Assembly: GCA_947304065.1 (NCBI GenBank) | Contig: CAMZAI010000008.1 | Span: forward strand, 1 to 27,378 | Length of the DNA: 27,378 nt | Direction: 5' to 3' | Source of the DNA: an uncultured Clostridia bacterium | Lineage (GTDB): Bacteria > Bacillota > Clostridia > Lachnospirales > Lachnospiraceae | Part shown: piece after piece, positions 6,827 through 14,648 of the stretch | Position numbering within the stretch: the first letter of the stretch is position 1 | How the letters are laid out: each line of letters starts with the position of its first letter | Translations under genes and position numbers: made by a program | The notes under the pieces: generated by a model | Databases searched by the model: none | Told to the model about the DNA's origin: nothing | The model's input: only the letters and a program-made list of their open reading frames with translations

Positions 6827-8617
6827 ATGACAGATACGGGGGATGGCAGCAAAAAACTGAAATCAAGGAAATCGATGGTATCGGGCTTGAGGATCATCAT
6901 GCTCCTCATAGTCTTGTTATTGTCGGTTTCTTTTTTTGTTTCGGTCTTCTATATCGTCAACAAGGAGCGCCGGGAAAATATCACGCGCGAAGCCGTCACC
7001 ACCCTCAACACCCTGTCCGAGAGTATTTCCTCGGATATTGAAAGATACAAGGAAATCTCGCGTCTGGTCATGATGGACGACGGTCTGGTCACATTCTTAA
7101 AGGCGACGGGTACTCCCGTTGACGCCGTATTTATCAATGACACAAGAAGCAGCATCATGCGCGTTCTAAATCCCACGACAATGGTGGATTCGGTTTTCGG
7201 ATTCAGGGATGACGGCATATACATCGTATCGAACCGAAACCGTTATTCGATGGATTTCTCTATAATAAACGATCCCGAATGGAAGCAGGCCATCGAAGAC
7301 CAGAAAGGCGGCGCCGTGATCTCGGTCAACGCCGACGGCGGCATTTCCAGAGTCGTCGGGCGCCCGCTCGTCAGCATCGGTCGTACCGTATATGATGTTA
7401 ACACCCAGCAGCGCATCGGTATGATCATCATGAACATATCGAGCGCCTTCATGGACAAAAAGCTTATCTCCATCTCAGACAAAAAGATCGCGGTGATCGG
7501 AACAGACGGAACTCTGCTCTCGGGCAATGACAGCGTGCCTGCTCTCCTCTGCGGGCTTGATATAAATATCAGCGAGGATATCGTGCACAGGGAGATAAAA
7601 GACGGCAATACAAACCTTCTCCTGTCAATAAAGCAGCTTCCCCAGATGCCCATTTACATCGCGGTTGCTACGCCCATCGAGAACGGCTTCGTAATGTACG
7701 GAACCATCTACGTTCTTCTCGGACTGCTGCTCGTATTCATGTTCGCGATCGCCGTAGCCGGTATGTACATTACCCGCTATATCACAAAGCCCGTCTCCGA
7801 CCTTACCAGGGCGCTCGATGAGACAACGGAAAAGGGAACGCTGAAGCAGATAGATATCGATATCCCGGAAAATGAGATCAGCGTCCTGAAGGATTCCTAT
7901 AACGGCATGGTTGAGCGCGTGAACAACCTGTTCGACAAGGTCCTCGACAACGAGAAAGCCATCAGACGCGCAGAGATGCGTATGCTCCACGAGCAGATCA
8001 AGCCTCATTTCCTGTATAATTCGCTCGAGACCATCGGATATCTCGCGATGGAGGCCGGCGCTGAGGATGTGCACAAGGCATTGGAGACGCTCGGCAGCTT
8101 CTACCGCAACTTCCTGAGCAAGGGTGAAAGAGAGATCACCTTAAAGACCGAGCTCAACATCATAAAGGATTATCTGGCGCTCCAGAAGCTCCGTTACGGC
8201 GATATCCTGACCGATGAATACGACATAGCCGAGGATACGCTGAACTGCAGGATCCCGAAGCTCATACTCCAGCCCATCGTCGAGAACAGTATCTATCACG
8301 GCATCAGGCTGAAGGGCGAGATGGGACTGATCCGCATTTCAAGCCGCTTCGTGGACGGTCTGCTGCACCTTTCGGTATATGACACCGGAATCGGAATGCC
8401 GCAGGAACAGATCGACGAGATACTTTCAAAGAAGCAGTACAACGGCGACACGGACTCGGCCTTCGCGGATATCTACGATACTTCGGACAGCTTTGGCCTC
8501 TGGGGTACTATCGAGCGTGTACGCGGCTTCTGTGAGAACGACGATGTCGTGAGCATCAGGAGCGAACAGGGCGAGTTTACGGAAGTTGAATTCGTTATAA
8601 AGCCCAGAACCCGTTGA
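6827..8617 (+). CDS. Sensor histidine kinase, YesM type
   Basis: A 596-residue sensor kinase from the ATG at 6827. One transmembrane helix (about 22-44) precedes a roughly 245-residue extracellular Cache-like domain. A second helix (about 290-315) is followed by HAMP and the His_kinase (PF06580) region with H-E-Q-I-K-P-H-F-L-Y-N around 388-398. The ATPase part shows the N-box 'P-I-V-E-N' (Asn487), the G-box 'D-T-G-I-G' (519-523) and a terminal 'F-G-L-W-G-T' loop. Such kinases sense extracellular carbohydrate or a loaded binding protein and phosphorylate a YesN-type regulator, here the next gene. Start choice: TTG at 6767 lies in the promoter -35 box. ATG 6809 lacks a ribosome site. ATG 6827 has GGGGG 11 bases upstream. 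6809 remains possible. Confidence 0.88.
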   Translation: MTDTGDGSKKLKSRKSMVSGLRIIMLLIVLLLSVSFFVSVFYIVNKERRENITREAVTTLNTLSESISSDIERYKEISRLVMMDDGLVTFLKATGTPVDAVFINDTRSSIMRVLNPTTMVDSVFGFRDDGIYIVSNRNRYSMDFSIINDPEWKQAIEDQKGGAVISVNADGGISRVVGRPLVSIGRTVYDVNTQQRIGMIIMNISSAFMDKKLISISDKKIAVIGTDGTLLSGNDSVPALLCGLDINISEDIVHREIKDGNTNLLLSIKQLPQMPIYIAVATPIENGFVMYGTIYVLLGLLLVFMFAIAVAGMYITRYITKPVSDLTRALDETTEKGTLKQIDIDIPENEISVLKDSYNGMVERVNNLFDKVLDNEKAIRRAEMRMLHEQIKPHFLYNSLETIGYLAMEAGAEDVHKALETLGSFYRNFLSKGEREITLKTELNIIKDYLALQKLRYGDILTDEYDIAEDTLNCRIPKLILQPIVENSIYHGIRLKGEMGLIRISSRFVDGLLHLSVYDTGIGMPQEQIDEILSKKQYNGDTDSAFADIYDTSDSFGLWGTIERVRGFCENDDVVSIRSEQGEFTEVEFVIKPRTR

Positions 8618-8674
8618 TACGTTGCGGGGAAAGATTTATGATAGATATATGAGGATTCAAGAGGGGGAAACAGG

Positions 8675-9430
8675 ATGTACAGAGTTATGCTGATTGACGA
8701 TGAACTGCCGGTCAGAAAGCTGATGCTTTCTTCGATCGACTGGGCGTCGCTCGACATGGAGGTCGTGGGGGAAGCGGCCAGCGGGATCGAGGCGATCAAT
8801 GTCATCGACGACATGCGCCCGGATATCGCCTTTGTCGATATCTCGATGCCTTTCATGAACGGTATCGAGTTCACGGAGGTGGCCACAAAGAACTATCCCG
8901 AGCTGATCATCATAATCATGACGGCGTTCGACAAATTTGAATATGCGCGCAAATGCGTGAGTCTTCCGGTCTTTGACTATATGCTGAAGCCCATGGTACG
9001 CACCGAGGTCACCGACACTCTGCTCCGCGCCAAAGCACGTCTCGACGCTCGTCTGGGTGACCGCAGCAAATCGCTTGTGTTCGGTTCGGCTGCGCCTCAG
9101 GACGATTCGGCCGATGAAGGAGGCTCCGTCAGCGAACAGATCATGCGCTACATCGAGGCCAATTACACGGATTCCTGCGTAAACCTGACCTCCGTCGCCC
9201 AGCAGTTCGGTTTCAGTTCGAGCTATCTCTCCCGCAAGTTTAAGCAGGAAACCGGCCGCAACTTCCTCGAATATCTGACCGAATGCCGCATGAAGAAGGC
9301 CATCGAACTGGCCGAGAACAATGTAAAAATGTACAAAGCCTCCGCGGCCGTCGGGATACCCGATCCGAACTACTTCGGACGGTGCTTTAAAAAATTTACA
9401 GGCAAGGGTTATTCGGAGTATGTGCGATAA
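8675..9430 (+). CDS. Response regulator, YesN type (REC + AraC helix-turn-helix)
   Basis: A 251-residue regulator. The receiver domain (1-120) has the acidic pair Asp8-Asp9, phosphoacceptor Asp55 in 'F-V-D-I-S-M-P', Thr83 and Lys105. The C-terminus (about 154-251) is an AraC-type double helix-turn-helix, including 'L-T-S-V-A-Q-Q-F-G-F-S-S-S-Y-L-S-R-K-F-K' and 'Y-F-G-R-C-F-K-K-F-T-G'. It is shorter than many YesN proteins, which carry a middle region of 200 or more residues; here only about 35 residues join the domains. The start follows GAGGGGG. It sits 57 nt after the kinase and very probably activates the importer promoter near 3363. Confidence 0.92.
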   Translation: MYRVMLIDDELPVRKLMLSSIDWASLDMEVVGEAASGIEAINVIDDMRPDIAFVDISMPFMNGIEFTEVATKNYPELIIIIMTAFDKFEYARKCVSLPVFDYMLKPMVRTEVTDTLLRAKARLDARLGDRSKSLVFGSAAPQDDSADEGGSVSEQIMRYIEANYTDSCVNLTSVAQQFGFSSSYLSRKFKQETGRNFLEYLTECRMKKAIELAENNVKMYKASAAVGIPDPNYFGRCFKKFTGKGYSEYVR

Positions 9431-9436
9431 GCGAAT

Positions 9437-9542
9437 GCACTCAGCCGGCGAAGCCGTATACGAAAAAATCGGTGCGATGCAAGTCAAAGACTTGTGATCT
9501 CACCGATTTATCGTATAGAAGCGCGACGCGCGCGCTGAGTGC
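9437..9542. other. Cloverleaf-like structured intergenic element, including a minus-strand terminator
   Basis: A 9-bp outer stem (9437-9445 with 9534-9542) encloses three arms. Arm A is CGGC-GAA-GCCG (9446-9456). Arm B is a 61-nt arm (9457-9517) pairing TATACGA/TCGTATA, AAATCGGTG/CACCGATTT and CAAGTC/GACTTG. Arm C is GCGC-GAC-GCGC (9521-9531). On the minus strand arm B ends in T6, so it can terminate the GH5 mRNA. A 10-bp palindrome (9547-9556) and GCGAAC-TGC-GTTCGC (9561-9575) follow. Terminator plus unknown repeat or RNA is the best description; it is not a tRNA. Confidence 0.6.
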
Positions 9543-9586
9543 TGAGTGAACGTTCATCGAGCGAACTGCGTTCGCGAGACGTCCTC

Positions 9587-10951
9587 TTACTTTGCAGCTT
9601 CCACGCAGGCCTTTACTACATCTCCGAAAGGATCCTTGGTACCTGTACGGTTGATCAGACCCATCTCATTCGCATTTCCGTTATCCCAGATGAAACACGT
9701 AATGCCGTATTCTTTGGCAGTCTTTACAACTGTCGAATACCACTTTATACGCTCATCATTGTTTCCGTTTAAGTCTGCTCCATATTCGCCGATGATCACG
9801 GGTATCTTTGTCCTGTTATCGCCTCTGGTCTCGAAAGCCTCAGCGATCATTCCGATGATCCCGTTCACTTCTTCAATCTTATCGGCACTCATCTTCTTCA
9901 TGCTGTGCCCCATCGTGAATTCATAAGGTTCATAGAAATGCACCTGTCCGATTATGTGATCCTTTACTGTATCAGACGGTGCAGCATACTGATACAATGC
10001 ATCCGGGAAATTTCCTCCGGCATAGGTGTTGCAGATCAGATTTCTGGTCGAATTCCTACCGCCGGTCTTACGTACGGTATCTACAAAAAGCTGGTTATAT
10101 TCGTTGATGATCCGGAATGCATCCATATCTGCACCATCCGCCCAGTGACTTTCCGCATCGAGCATCTCGTTAAAGCCCTCGAAAAGAAGCTCCTGGGGGT
10201 AATTAATGAATTCGCCTGCTATCTGTGCCCAGATCTTGGAAAACAGCTCGTTATTCTTGTCAAAATTATCCTCTGATGCAAAGAGCCATTTATCCCTGTC
10301 GGATTCATAGGCACCGCAATCGTGGTGAACATTGATGATGCAGTACATATCGTTGGCCAGAACCCAGTCAACTACTTCTTTTACCTTGCCCATCCACTCG
10401 GGATCGATATTGCCCTCTTCGTCAAAATGATACATCCAGGTCACCGGTACTCTTACAGCGCCAATGCCCATTTCCTTGAGACGTTTGAAGAGACTCTCGT
10501 CAACAAGGGGATTGCCCCATGCCATCATGAATTCTTTGGGGCTCTTTCCGTCCAGCCATCTGCCTGTGGCATCAAGATAATTGCCCAGGTTCCAGCCGAT
10601 CTTCATATTCTCAACTGCCGAGAAAGCGTCCTCGCTTGCGGGGGCCTTCTTTACGGTAACCTTGCACTTATAGGTCTTCCCGTTGTATTTCGCGGAAATA
10701 GTTGCTTTTCCGGCCTTCTTCGCGGTCACGATGCCGTCCTTTACGGTCGCCACCGCCTTCTTCGAAGTTTTCCAGGTAATATCGCCCTTGGCGTTCTTCA
10801 GTGTCAGCTGATAGGTATCGCCCACATAGACCGTGACCTTCTTCTTGTTCAGCTTCACACTCGCAGCCTCAGCCTTCGTCGGAGCTATCGTTCCGACAAT
10901 GGCAAACGCCATGGCCAGACATAATATGATCGATAACAGTTTTTTCTTCAT
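9587..10951 (-). CDS. Secreted Big_2 domain-GH5 endoglucanase-like glycoside hydrolase
   Basis: A 454-residue secreted enzyme. A signal peptide (MKKK, hydrophobic 5-21, likely cut after Ala-Glu-Ala near 29) precedes a bacterial Ig-like Big_2 domain (31-102, ending in the typical 'G-K-T-Y-K-C-K-V-T-V-K'). The GH5 barrel (108-450) shows 'I-G-W-N-L-G-N' (118-124), Arg167 in 'V-R-V-P-V', 'N-V-H-H-D' (207-211), acid/base Glu262 after 'G-F-N', 'H-F-Y' (338-340), nucleophile Glu389 in 'I-G-E-Y-G' and Trp422. Retaining hydrolysis of beta-1,4-glucan is the usual activity; the subfamily and exact substrate cannot be read. ATG is preceded by GAAAGGCGG. It is convergent with the sugar-uptake cluster, supporting a link between hydrolysis and uptake. 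Confidence 0.92.
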   Translation of the reverse strand: MKKKLLSIILCLAMAFAIVGTIAPTKAEAASVKLNKKKVTVYVGDTYQLTLKNAKGDITWKTSKKAVATVKDGIVTAKKAGKATISAKYNGKTYKCKVTVKKAPASEDAFSAVENMKIGWNLGNYLDATGRWLDGKSPKEFMMAWGNPLVDESLFKRLKEMGIGAVRVPVTWMYHFDEEGNIDPEWMGKVKEVVDWVLANDMYCIINVHHDCGAYESDRDKWLFASEDNFDKNNELFSKIWAQIAGEFINYPQELLFEGFNEMLDAESHWADGADMDAFRIINEYNQLFVDTVRKTGGRNSTRNLICNTYAGGNFPDALYQYAAPSDTVKDHIIGQVHFYEPYEFTMGHSMKKMSADKIEEVNGIIGMIAEAFETRGDNRTKIPVIIGEYGADLNGNNDERIKWYSTVVKTAKEYGITCFIWDNGNANEMGLINRTGTKDPFGDVVKACVEAAK

Positions 10952-11038
10952 ACGTTATCCGCCTTTCTTCCTTTTGTTTTCGTGAGCATTTCCCGCATTT
11001 GGTTTTTGTTTGTGTGCTTATATACACTGTGTGCGATT

Positions 11039-11067
11039 ATTTTATCATACGTCTCCGCTTGTCGCAA
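11039..11067 (-). promoter_or_regulatory. Candidate promoter of the GH5 gene
   Basis: On the minus strand TTGCGA (11062-11067) and TAAAAT (11039-11044) are spaced by 17 bp. The predicted start near 11032 gives an 80-nt leader. The divergent birA promoter begins about 35 bp away. Confidence 0.5.
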
Positions 11068-11075
11068 GTTTATAA

Positions 11076-11108
11076 TCGTTAACCACATTGCAAATAATTG
11101 GTTGACAA
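11076..11108 (+). promoter_or_regulatory. BirA box (biotin operator) overlapping the birA -35 element
   Basis: TCGTTAACC (11076-11084), a 15-bp spacer and GGTTGACAA (11100-11108) match the known BirA operator pattern TTGTnAACC-N14/15-GGTTnACAA, with one deviation per half-site. The right half contains the -35 TTGACA, so bound BirA would block polymerase. The following genes are birA and bioY, the expected targets. Confidence 0.8.
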
Positions 11109-11129
11109 TCCTCCCGCATGTGCTATACT
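11102..11129 (+). promoter_or_regulatory. Promoter of birA-bioY
   Basis: TTGACA (11102-11107) and TATACT (11124-11129) are separated by 16 bp, with TGC before the -10 (extended -10). The start near 11136 gives a 39-nt leader. A 12-bp palindrome TTATCCGGATAA (11158-11169) lies just before the start codon. Confidence 0.8.
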
Positions 11130-11174
11130 TTCTTCCGGTACAAATAAACAAGCAATATTATCCGGATAAAAATT

Positions 11175-12152
11175 ATGAATACCAAAGAAAAACTATTAGA
11201 GCTTTTTGAACAGAACACAGGCGAATATCTCTCAGGTGAAGAGATCGCATCTAAGCTGGACATTTCGCGTACCGCCGTATGGAAGGCCGTGAACGCGCTT
11301 CGTACGGACGGCTGCAATATCGACGCGGTGCCGAACCGGGGCTACTGTCTCGTCTCGGATGCAGACGTCCTTTCGGAGAACGGAATAAGGAAATACCTCG
11401 ACGCTTCGCCCGCAGGCAATACGATAAACGTTTACACTGTCACCGACTCGACCAACATCCGCGTGCGTGAGGCCGCTCTTTCGGGAGCTGCCGAAGGCTT
11501 TGCCGCCATCGCGGGTTCGCAGACCGCAGGCCGCGGAAGACTCGGGAGATCGTTCTATTCGCCCTCCGGCACGGGGCTGTATTTAAGCCTCCTGCTGCGC
11601 CCCTCTTCGCTCCCGTCGAAACAGACGATAAAAGTCACCACGCTCGCCGCAGTGGCTGCGTGTGAGGCGATAGAGGCCGTCAGCGACCGTAAGGCTGAGA
11701 TCAAATGGGTAAACGATATCTTCATCGACGGTAAAAAGGTCAGCGGGATCCTCACCGAAGCGTCTTTCAGTCTTGAAAGCGACACCGCCGAATACGTGAT
11801 ACTCGGCATAGGCTTCAATATCCTGACGCCCGAAGGCGGCTTTCCCGACGATATCAAAAACATCGCCGGCCCGATATTTGCCGCGCCTCAGAAGGACATC
11901 CGAAACCGCCTCGCAGCAGAATTCATCAACCGTTTCATGAACGCTTACCGCACTCCGGGCTTTGCCGGATACGAGAAAAAGTACCGCAGGCGCAGCCTCG
12001 CGATCGGCCGGAACGTCAATGTCCTGCTGCCCGAAGGCCCCAGGCCGGCGCTCGTCCTCGATGTCGACGACGACTGCCGACTGCTCGTGAAATACGAGGA
12101 TGGTACAACGGACCGTCTGAATTCCGGCGAGATCAGCATCAAACTCTCATAA
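11175..12152 (+). CDS. birA: Bifunctional biotin-protein ligase / biotin operon repressor
   Basis: A 325-residue BirA of normal length. The N-terminal winged helix (about 5-60, 'S-G-E-E-I-A-S-K-L-D-I-S-R-T-A-V-W-K') binds the operator. The catalytic core has the biotinyl-AMP loop 'G-R-G-R-L-G-R' (119-125), 'G-L-Y-L-S-L-L-L-R-P' and 'K-W-V-N-D-I' (177-182). The C-terminal SH3-like domain ends 'G-E-I-S-I-K'. It adenylates biotin, transfers it to carboxylase carrier proteins, and as biotinyl-AMP complex represses biotin genes. The ribosome site is weak (only GGATAA before the ATG), consistent with low expression. The first gene of a two-gene operon with bioY, it sits directly downstream of its own operator, which implies autoregulation. 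Confidence 0.95.
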   Translation: MNTKEKLLELFEQNTGEYLSGEEIASKLDISRTAVWKAVNALRTDGCNIDAVPNRGYCLVSDADVLSENGIRKYLDASPAGNTINVYTVTDSTNIRVREAALSGAAEGFAAIAGSQTAGRGRLGRSFYSPSGTGLYLSLLLRPSSLPSKQTIKVTTLAAVAACEAIEAVSDRKAEIKWVNDIFIDGKKVSGILTEASFSLESDTAEYVILGIGFNILTPEGGFPDDIKNIAGPIFAAPQKDIRNRLAAEFINRFMNAYRTPGFAGYEKKYRRRSLAIGRNVNVLLPEGPRPALVLDVDDDCRLLVKYEDGTTDRLNSGEISIKLS

Positions 12153-12198
12153 AAAAGGCACGCGCGGTACGATCGCGCACGGCCGAAAGAAGGTATAT

Positions 12199-12825
12199 AT
12201 GGACACAGTAACATCAATAGAAAAAAGCGGCCGCAAGAGCCGCACCTACATTCTCGCAGCGACAGCGGTGATGACCGCAGCTCTCTGCATCGCCGCACCC
12301 TTTTCGGTTCCGGTCGGCCCGGTACCGATCTCCCTCGCGACACTTATCATACTTCTTGCCGTTTACATACTCGGCTGGAAATGGGGCACCGTCAGCGTCC
12401 TGCTCTATCTCCTGCTCGGCATGGCAGGGCTTCCCGTATTCTCCGGCTTTTCGGGCGGCTTCGTGAAGCTTGCCGGCCCCACCGGCGGATACCTCGTGGG
12501 CTATATCCCGCTCGCGCTGATCACGGGACTCGCGGTTTCACTGAGTGACAAACTACTGACAGTCGGAAGCAGCGGCGCCGTTTCTTTTCCTTCCGCCGTT
12601 GCCAAACATAAGTCTGTCTTTATTCGCCTTATCCACATAGTCGGAATGATCCTCGGCACCGCAGTCCTCTACACCCTCGGCACCGCCTGGTTTTGCATTA
12701 TCATGGACTGCACCGTTTCCTACGCGCTTACCCTCTGTGTCATCCCCTTTATACCCGGTGACCTCCTGAAGATATTAATAGCCATACTCTTAGGGCCGGA
12801 ACTCCGTAAGCGTATTCATTTCTAA
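12199..12825 (+). CDS. bioY: Biotin transporter substrate-binding (S) component BioY
   Basis: A 208-residue membrane protein with about six hydrophobic segments. BioY features are visible: 'P-V-P-I-S-L-A-T-L' (41-49), 'G-L-P-V-F-S-G-F-S-G-G' (77-87), 'G-P-T-G-G-Y-L-V-G-Y' (93-102) and the terminal 'P-F-I-P-G-D-L-L-K' (183-191). It is the biotin-capturing S unit of an ECF transporter; no EcfAA'T genes lie in the window, so it shares a housekeeping ECF module or works alone. It follows birA by 46 nt, with AAAGAAGG before the ATG. Co-transcription places it under the BirA box. A charged insertion near 121-140, between two membrane segments, is longer than in typical BioY. Confidence 0.95.
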   Translation: MDTVTSIEKSGRKSRTYILAATAVMTAALCIAAPFSVPVGPVPISLATLIILLAVYILGWKWGTVSVLLYLLLGMAGLPVFSGFSGGFVKLAGPTGGYLVGYIPLALITGLAVSLSDKLLTVGSSGAVSFPSAVAKHKSVFIRLIHIVGMILGTAVLYTLGTAWFCIIMDCTVSYALTLCVIPFIPGDLLKILIAILLGPELRKRIHF

Positions 12826-12841
12826 AACATCGGATAATATA

Positions 12842-12867
12842 CAAAAGGGCGGTTTTCCGCCCTTTTG
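12842..12867. terminator. Bidirectional terminator between bioY and the GGDEF gene
   Basis: A perfect 11-bp stem (12842-12852 with 12857-12867) has a TTTT loop and A/T-rich ends on both strands. It lies 16 nt after the bioY stop and 2 nt beyond the stop of the convergent GGDEF gene. Confidence 0.88.
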
Positions 12868-12869
12868 CT

Positions 12870-14648
12870 TTAGATCTTCCAATTGTTTCGGCCCGCTTCC
12901 TTCGCCCGGTACAGCGCTTCGTCCGCACGTGCGAGCGCGCTCTTCGCGTCCTCATCCGAAGGATCGAAGTATGCGAATCCCATCGACGAAGTAACCTTGG
13001 CCCTGCCCTCGAGCTCGGGTATCTGAATGCCCCGTACCGCATTAATGATCTTGTCGGCTACTTCCGGCTGGAACTTCGGCGCCACATTGTTCAGGATCAC
13101 GATAAACTCGTCACCGCCCCAGCGGATCACATAATCATCCTTGCGGATCGCGCCCTTTACAGCCTCGACGAACTTCTTCAGAACCTCGTCTCCGATCTCA
13201 TGCCCGTAATTATCGTTGAATTGCTTGAAGAAGTCGATATCCATTATCAGCAGCAGCGTATGCTCACTGCCTCCCTGATAATCCTCATACGCATCCGACA
13301 GCGCTTTCTCGCCGAAAAGTCGCGAGCCCGCACCCGTCAGGGCGTCCTTGTTCAGCCTGTCGCTGAGCTCCCTGTTCTTTTTCTCGTAAACGCCTATCTT
13401 TGACTTCCTGTAGCTGTAGGACATGATCAGGAAAAATCCTACCCATGTAATGCCCGTAGCCACGAGAATGATCGTCTGATATATACCGAAGCTGGCCTGC
13501 GCCTGCCTGCGGTAATGATAGAGATCGTCGATGTTCACGCCCATGCAGACGATCCAGTCCATCCGCTCGTAAAGCCTCGAATAAGTGACCTTCTCGGTTA
13601 CCTCATCGGAATCCAGCTTTTTAAACGCATAATTGAGGTAGACCGCTCCGTTAGCCTTTACGCCCTCGAGCTCTTCCTCGTAGGCCTTCATGCCCATCTC
13701 ATTAACAACATTTGTCGAGAGATATGAGCCTTCGGTGTCCGAAAGGTTCGGATGGATAAGTCTGATCGCGTAATTGTCTCCGCCGTTATAATCAAGCACT
13801 TTCTGGACCCACATATAGGTTCCGTCGACATGCGTCTCTGAATATATTTTTCTGTGAGCTATCTCGGTGATGCGCTCTTCAATTTCCTCATCGGTTATCC
13901 CGGGCTCAAGCGTAAGGTCGTCAATACATGCGTCAAGATATGAGATCATGTTATCGACATTTTCCTTCAGCATGCTCTTTTTCATCTCAAGCGCGGTACC
14001 ATAGGTCATCCTTGCGCTGACCGATGTGATCGCCCTTGAGAAGATGATAACGAGCAGAACCGAAACCATGATTCCGACTACCGCTTTCCTGACGGACTTA
14101 TGGTACTCGCTCTTCAGTTCGTCCGATGTGTCGGGGAACCAGGGCAGACATCTGTTGACTCTCTTGCAGTACTTCTCATACGCTTGTCCGAAGCGCTCCC
14201 TGTACACCTTCTCTTCCGTCTCGCGCATGATCAGCGTCATATAGAGCCAGAAAAGCATCGGAAGCAGGAGGGCCAGATAATTGGCTGTCAAAATGAGCAT
14301 GCCCGACGCTATCAGCAATACAGCCGAGTAAAGCGGGTGACGTACCCACGCATAAACGCCTGTATGGATCAGCTTGTCCGAGCACATATTGGTGGGCATC
14401 TTCATCACGACGAGCAGCCTGTAGAGCATTATCACTCCGAATACAAGGCTTACCGCGCCCACAAAGTACGCCGCCGTAATACCGTATTCCAGCTTCGCGA
14501 ACGCAAGCTGTTCGATAAGATCAACACATAATACGGTTGCGATAGTCAATGTCGCGACAATGCAGATATAGACTATACCCGCATCGCTGACAGCTCTTTG
14601 TATTTTTTCCGGGCCTGCATCCTTGTTGGGATTTACATTTTCTCCCAT
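12870..14648 (-). CDS. ICMT/PEMT-like membrane methyltransferase-Cache-GGDEF fusion (putative diguanylate cyclase)
   Basis: A 592-residue protein. Residues 23-170 form a four-helix membrane domain with the isoprenylcysteine/phospholipid methyltransferase signature: R-H-P-L-Y at 103-107, then E-E at 145-146, 'F-G-x-x-Y-x-x-Y' (153-160) and 'R-x-x-P-W' (166-170). After a helix at 190-206, a Cache-type extracellular domain (about 211-384) and another helix (387-411), a GGDEF domain (about 432-592) carries the intact active motif G-G-D-E-F at 511-515. An RxxD inhibitory site (502-505) lies five residues before it. It should make c-di-GMP in response to an external ligand. Whether the methyltransferase part is catalytic or only a lipid or ligand sensor is unknown. 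It starts 16 nt inside the end of the EAL gene, with AGGGGATGAC upstream, so translation is coupled. Confidence 0.88.
   Translation of the reverse strand: MGENVNPNKDAGPEKIQRAVSDAGIVYICIVATLTIATVLCVDLIEQLAFAKLEYGITAAYFVGAVSLVFGVIMLYRLLVVMKMPTNMCSDKLIHTGVYAWVRHPLYSAVLLIASGMLILTANYLALLLPMLFWLYMTLIMRETEEKVYRERFGQAYEKYCKRVNRCLPWFPDTSDELKSEYHKSVRKAVVGIMVSVLLVIIFSRAITSVSARMTYGTALEMKKSMLKENVDNMISYLDACIDDLTLEPGITDEEIEERITEIAHRKIYSETHVDGTYMWVQKVLDYNGGDNYAIRLIHPNLSDTEGSYLSTNVVNEMGMKAYEEELEGVKANGAVYLNYAFKKLDSDEVTEKVTYSRLYERMDWIVCMGVNIDDLYHYRRQAQASFGIYQTIILVATGITWVGFFLIMSYSYRKSKIGVYEKKNRELSDRLNKDALTGAGSRLFGEKALSDAYEDYQGGSEHTLLLIMDIDFFKQFNDNYGHEIGDEVLKKFVEAVKGAIRKDDYVIRWGGDEFIVILNNVAPKFQPEVADKIINAVRGIQIPELEGRAKVTSSMGFAYFDPSDEDAKSALARADEALYRAKEAGRNNWKI

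Noticed and set aside
9437..9542. tRNA or tRNA-like gene suggested by the cloverleaf
   Set aside because: Arm lengths are wrong, with a 61-nt central arm, no GTTC T-loop in place and no CCA-type acceptor geometry.
9437..9575. Integron attC site
   Set aside because: No RYYYAAC/GTTRRRY core pair at the ends, no integrase and no cassette array nearby.
12153..12198. Second BirA box before bioY
   Set aside because: The gap is GC-rich and holds no TTAACC/GGTTAA half-sites.
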